This document shows positions 4,246 to 6,865 of a DNA stretch of 6,865 nucleotides, piece after piece; the first letter of the stretch is position 1, and the number at the start of each line of letters is the position of its first letter. The stretch is from contig DAIDML010000003.1 of NCBI GenBank assembly GCA_027449005.1, forward strand, positions 1 to 6,865, given 5' to 3'. The notes below the pieces were generated by a model, which ran no database searches, was not told the origin of the DNA, and saw nothing but the letters and a program-made list of their open reading frames with translations. The translations under genes were made by a program, and so were the position numbers. This DNA is from Erysipelotrichaceae bacterium. GTDB taxonomy: Bacteria; Bacillota_I; Bacilli_A; Erysipelotrichales; Erysipelotrichaceae.

Positions 4246-5532
4246 TTATGCAATTAAGCGAGCGATGAGACCCTTAATAATAGCCCATAATGAGAAGTCA
4301 TTACCACCGAAAATAATAATCCAGTCTGCAACAGTGGTTTGTAGGAATGGAATAGAGAAGCCAACGAGTAATACCATAACAACTCCAGCTACAGCAGAAC
4401 CTAAGATAGCCCCACGACGTCCACCAGTAGCATTTCCTATGATAGATGCTGTACCAATCTCAAAGAAACTAGTAATGGTAAGTGGAGCAATCACATAAGG
4501 GAAGACCCCTGCAACGGCAAGCAAGACAATGGCAGCGGTGGAACTAATCATTGAAACTACAAATCCAATGATGAGTGCATTAGGAGCATAAGGGAAAAGT
4601 AAAGGACAGTCCAATGCTGGAATCGCATCTGGAATTAATTTTTCTTGGAAACCTGTGAAAGCTGGAACAATTTCAGCAATCATCATACGTACACCAAGTA
4701 GAAGAACAGTTAAACCAGCACCAAAGGTTAAACCTTGAGTCAACAAGAATGTAAAGACTTTGGATGACGATGCAATGCCAAACACTTCAAGGGCATTTTC
4801 ACCACTGAAGGCTAAGATTGCCATCAAGACACCATAGACTAGAACGATCACAATGGAAGATGTAATGGAAATCTCTTTAAGGAAGGATAAATTCTTAGAG
4901 AACTTTAAGTCTTCAGTGGATTTACTCTTATCCCCAAACCATTTTCCAATGTAACCAGCAATTAAAGATAAACCTACGGTAGGATGTCCTAATGTAAAGG
5001 AATCATCTTTAGTGACTTCTTTAACAAAAGGTCGAATGATGTTTGGTGTAATAACCATGTAAGCTGCAGTGAATAACGTTGCTACAACAACCAATGTGGT
5101 TCCACTTAAGCCAGCGTCCACTCCTGCCGCAACGAAGATGAATGGGAACCAATACAACATATGTCCAGTTAAGAAGACAGCTTTCCATTTAGTGAAACGG
5201 GCCACAAGTAAGTTGATTGCGAATGCGGACACCATAGCAATCCCAATGGATGACCCATACTGACCCATGAAAGCAGCTGAACCCATGGATTCGATGGCTT
5301 GTCCACCATCAGCACTGAATACACCAAAAGCGGTCGCAAGAGGCAGAATCGCGCCAATAATGATATCTACCCCTTTTGTGAGTATAACGACACCTAAAGC
5401 GGTTTTGAAAGTCCCTGATAGCACTTCTGGAAAGGATTTACGTTGAAGTAATAATCCTAAAAGAGCAATCAAAGACAGGAAGATGGGAGCACTGCCGAAA
5501 ATCTCATTAATGATAAAATCTAATACAGCCAT
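4246..5532 (-). CDS. PTS transporter subunit EIIC, UlaA/SgaT (ascorbate-type) family
   Basis: This 428-residue polytopic membrane protein is the sugar channel of a phosphotransferase system. Length, overall hydrophobic pattern and blocks such as the N-terminal APIFLSLIALLGLLLQRKS, the ALGVVILTKGVDII stretch, the GQYGSSIGIAM segment, HPTVGLSLIAGYIGKWFGD, and a C-terminal half with FEIGTASIIGNATGGRRGA place it in the EIIC-GAT/UlaA group. The group includes the ascorbate permease UlaA. About ten or eleven membrane segments can be read. The start follows GGAGG by five bases. It is the last gene of an EIIA-EIIB-SIS-EIIC run and is followed by a terminator. The substrate is not shown: no ascorbate-catabolic genes (ulaD/E/F/G types) are visible, and the neighbouring SIS gene hints at a different sugar. 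The family call is firm; ascorbate as substrate is unproven. Confidence 0.92.
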   Translation of the reverse strand: MAVLDFIINEIFGSAPIFLSLIALLGLLLQRKSFPEVLSGTFKTALGVVILTKGVDIIIGAILPLATAFGVFSADGGQAIESMGSAAFMGQYGSSIGIAMVSAFAINLLVARFTKWKAVFLTGHMLYWFPFIFVAAGVDAGLSGTTLVVVATLFTAAYMVITPNIIRPFVKEVTKDDSFTLGHPTVGLSLIAGYIGKWFGDKSKSTEDLKFSKNLSFLKEISITSSIVIVLVYGVLMAILAFSGENALEVFGIASSSKVFTFLLTQGLTFGAGLTVLLLGVRMMIAEIVPAFTGFQEKLIPDAIPALDCPLLFPYAPNALIIGFVVSMISSTAAIVLLAVAGVFPYVIAPLTITSFFEIGTASIIGNATGGRRGAILGSAVAGVVMVLLVGFSIPFLQTTVADWIIIFGGNDFSLWAIIKGLIARLIA

Positions 5533-5537
5533 AATTT

Positions 5538-5544
5538 CCTCCTT
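5538..5544 (-). promoter_or_regulatory. Strong ribosome binding site of the EIIC gene
   Basis: Minus-strand AAGGAGG lies five bases before the ATG at 5532. Unlike EIIB and the SIS gene, EIIC does not overlap its upstream neighbour, so it needs this independent strong signal. Confidence 0.8.
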
Positions 5545-5551
5545 TATTAAT

Positions 5552-5565
5552 CAAGCCATGGCTTG
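5552..5565. repeat. 14-bp perfect palindrome between the SIS and EIIC genes
   Basis: CAAGCCATGGCTTG lies in the 61-bp gap, about 7 bases upstream of the EIIC ribosome binding site as read on the minus strand. It is not followed by a T-run, so it is not a standard terminator. It could be an mRNA hairpin that adjusts EIIC expression or stability, or an operator. No function can be assigned. Confidence 0.5.
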
Positions 5566-5593
5566 TTTGGGCTACATCATCTTTTCCCCAACC

Positions 5594-6334
5594 CTATAAA
5601 AAGCGGATACGAGAAGCGTAATCTTTCACATGCTGCTTGTTGATCTGTTCCCCCTTTCCTGAATCAAGATTAGCACTAACCCACAACGGTGGATCAATGT
5701 TTCTTTCAACACAATGCTCAACGACTTGAGCTACTAATGCATTAAGCACAGCCATGCCCAAAACAGAAGAAGTAGGAGCAAACTTGCTTTCTACACCATC
5801 CATTGAGCATGTTGCATCACCAAGAGGGCACTTCAAGTCAATCACAACATCAGCCAAGTCCATCAGTTTATAGCCACTTGAATGACGTGATGACACATGA
5901 CTTGAATAAGAGAGTGATGTTAAGGCAATGATCTTACATCCACGTTTTTGAGCAGCTAAGGCCATATCCACAACCGCACCATTACGACCTGACACTGAAG
6001 CAATAATGAAGACATCATGAGGTGATAAGGTTTCAAATGACAGAGCATCATTAGCCCATCCTTCGAGTCTTTCAAAAGTGGATGACAATAGAGCGATGGG
6101 GGGAACACTCATTTGTGGATAAAGCAGTGCATTGACAGGAACTAAACCACCAGAGCGATAAAACATTTCCATGGCAAACATTTGCGAATGTCCACTTCCA
6201 AACACATGAATGAGCCCTTTGTTTTCAATCGCATGACTCATCAATGAGGCTGCATGAAGGATTGACTCATGTTCTTCACTGAATTGTCTTTGAAGTTGAT
6301 CCATGACATCATGGTAGTAATCAAGGTACTTCAT
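5594..6334 (-). CDS. SIS-domain sugar-phosphate protein (UPF0309-like)
   Basis: This 246-residue cytoplasmic protein contains a SIS (sugar isomerase) fold, which binds phosphosugars. Key blocks are the first phosphate-binding loop HVFGSGHSQ (43-51), the second SVSGRNGAV (113-121), and the C-terminal stretch PLGDAT...PTSSVLG...PPLWVSANLDSGKGEQIN. Order and length match the UPF0309 group of SIS proteins, whose reactions are largely uncharacterised (isomerase or related sugar-phosphate handling). The ATG overlaps the EIIB stop (ATGA) and only a weak GGTGA lies upstream, so translation is probably coupled. Placed between EIIB and EIIC, it likely acts on the phosphorylated product of this transporter. 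It could instead be a regulatory or amino-sugar deaminase-like protein. Confidence 0.88.
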   Translation of the reverse strand: MKYLDYYHDVMDQLQRQFSEEHESILHAASLMSHAIENKGLIHVFGSGHSQMFAMEMFYRSGGLVPVNALLYPQMSVPPIALLSSTFERLEGWANDALSFETLSPHDVFIIASVSGRNGAVVDMALAAQKRGCKIIALTSLSYSSHVSSRHSSGYKLMDLADVVIDLKCPLGDATCSMDGVESKFAPTSSVLGMAVLNALVAQVVEHCVERNIDPPLWVSANLDSGKGEQINKQHVKDYASRIRFL

Positions 6335-6624
6335 AGCATCTTCACCGACTCAACAAAGGCCATCGCTTTGGCTTCAATTTCAACTTTATCCACAAAACTA
6401 TGAATAACAATGACAGGGACCTTAGCCCTTTGTTTGAGGTTTTCAGCAAGCTCCAGTGATGTGAAAATCACATCACAGTCCACACTGGAAGCCGTGGCAA
6501 CATCACCTGCAAACACTGAAGCTGAAACACCATTCTTTTTAAAAGCTTGATCCAACTTCATCTTAAGTAAAGTGGATGAGCCTACTCCAAATCCACAGAC
6601 AGCTTGTACTTTAAGTTCTTTCAT
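6331..6624 (-). CDS. PTS subunit EIIB (UlaB/SgaB-like)
   Basis: This 97-residue cytoplasmic phosphocarrier passes phosphate from EIIA to the incoming sugar at EIIC. The N-terminal P-loop VCGFGVGSSTLLKMKLDQ contains the phosphorylated cysteine C10, and the form CGxGxGSSxxxKMKxDQ is that of ascorbate-type EIIB (UlaB). Length is normal for a free-standing EIIB. It starts with ATG overlapping the EIIA stop (ATGA) and has AAGGAG seven bases upstream, inside the EIIA coding end. It also overlaps the SIS gene by 4 bp, so EIIA-EIIB-SIS are tightly coupled. Confidence 0.92.
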   Translation of the reverse strand: MKELKVQAVCGFGVGSSTLLKMKLDQAFKKNGVSASVFAGDVATASSVDCDVIFTSLELAENLKQRAKVPVIVIHSFVDKVEIEAKAMAFVESVKML

Positions 6625-6865
6625 ACGTTTTCTCCTTGATGGTTTAAGTGAATAAGGTGATGAATGGTAGCGATATCATTGGCTTCTTTGATTTGTGTGA
6701 TGATAGTGTCATCACTTAATAACTCAGCCAAAGCCACTAAACCATCCATATGATGATGTGCAGAAGGGGCACATAAGCCAAAAATAAGATGAACTGGATC
6801 ATTGTGTGAGTTGAAATACACTTCTTTCTTACTGACCAGTAAAGCTAAATCATGTTTAATGACAC
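6621..6865 (-). CDS. PTS subunit EIIA (UlaC/SgaA, mannitol/fructose-type), C-terminal part (runs off right edge)
   Basis: The frame stays open from the stop at 6621 to the window edge, so about 81 C-terminal residues are visible of an expected 145-160. The pattern KHDLALLVSKKEVYF followed by NDPVHLIFGLCAP, a His-rich HHHMDGLVALAELLSD helix and a final short helical tail matches the end of PTS EIIA domains of the fructose/mannitol/ascorbate group. The phosphorylated histidine is upstream, outside the window. A GTG at 6821 should not be taken as the start, because homology continues above it. Whether this is a free EIIA or the C-terminal domain of a PRD-type regulator cannot be decided here. 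Its stop overlaps the EIIB start (ATGA). Confidence 0.88.
   Translation of the reverse strand, partial: VIKHDLALLVSKKEVYFNSHNDPVHLIFGLCAPSAHHHMDGLVALAELLSDDTIITQIKEANDIATIHHLIHLNHQGENV

Noticed and set aside
6621..6821. GTG at 6821 as the start of a 66-residue EIIA gene.
   Set aside because: The frame is open to the window edge, and the residues above the GTG continue the EIIA family pattern, so the gene is simply cut by the window.
1..6865. tRNA, rRNA, CRISPR array, insertion sequence, prophage or toxin-antitoxin module.
   Set aside because: No cloverleaf, array of direct repeats, transposase or phage-like reading frame was seen; the space is filled by the genes listed.

Overview
This is a compact, AT-leaning (roughly 40% GC by eye) bacterial window. 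It has strong AGGAGG-type ribosome binding sites, ATGA-coupled genes, a Gram-positive-type cre box and several U-tailed hairpins. Together with PTS genes and a dihydroxyacetone kinase, this suggests a fermentative Firmicutes/Bacillota species, possibly host-associated and possibly Erysipelotrichia-like. The lineage is an inference from style, not from a marker gene.

Layout. (1) Positions 1-538 (-) hold the N-terminal 179 residues of DhaK, running off the left edge. Its promoter region (541-620) carries a cre-like site placed over the predicted transcription start, next to a second palindrome. (2) Positions 663-2936 (-) form a small redox- or nitrosative-stress-like locus: a Crp/Fnr-family regulator with an N-terminal cysteine cluster, then a DUF438/hemerythrin-like/PAS protein, then a DUF454 (YbaN-type) membrane protein whose start overlaps the preceding stop (ATGA). 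The same 16-bp perfect palindrome, TGTGA-N6-TCACA, lies before the regulator gene and again between the regulator and the DUF438 gene. This reads as a self-contained regulatory circuit and is the most interesting part of the window. (3) Positions 3038-4210 (+) encode a divergent HI0933/BaiN-family flavoprotein. It has no usable Shine-Dalgarno, and an extended -10 places the predicted transcript start on its ATG (candidate leaderless mRNA). A long bidirectional terminator follows. (4) Positions 4246-6865 (-) are the end of a PTS operon read right to left: EIIA (partial), EIIB, a SIS-domain sugar-phosphate protein (UPF0309-like), and a UlaA/SgaT-type EIIC. EIIA/EIIB and EIIB/SIS overlap by 4 bp.

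How the genes work together. The PTS genes would import and phosphorylate an unidentified sugar or sugar acid, and the SIS protein is the likely first handling step for the phosphorylated product. DhaK would feed dihydroxyacetone to glycolysis under carbon catabolite control. The central locus would sense a redox, oxygen or NO signal through the Crp/Fnr protein and control the di-iron/PAS protein and its membrane partner. No RNA genes, mobile elements, CRISPR arrays or gene-free stretches over 300 bases were found; the longest gene-free gap is about 124 bp (539-662).
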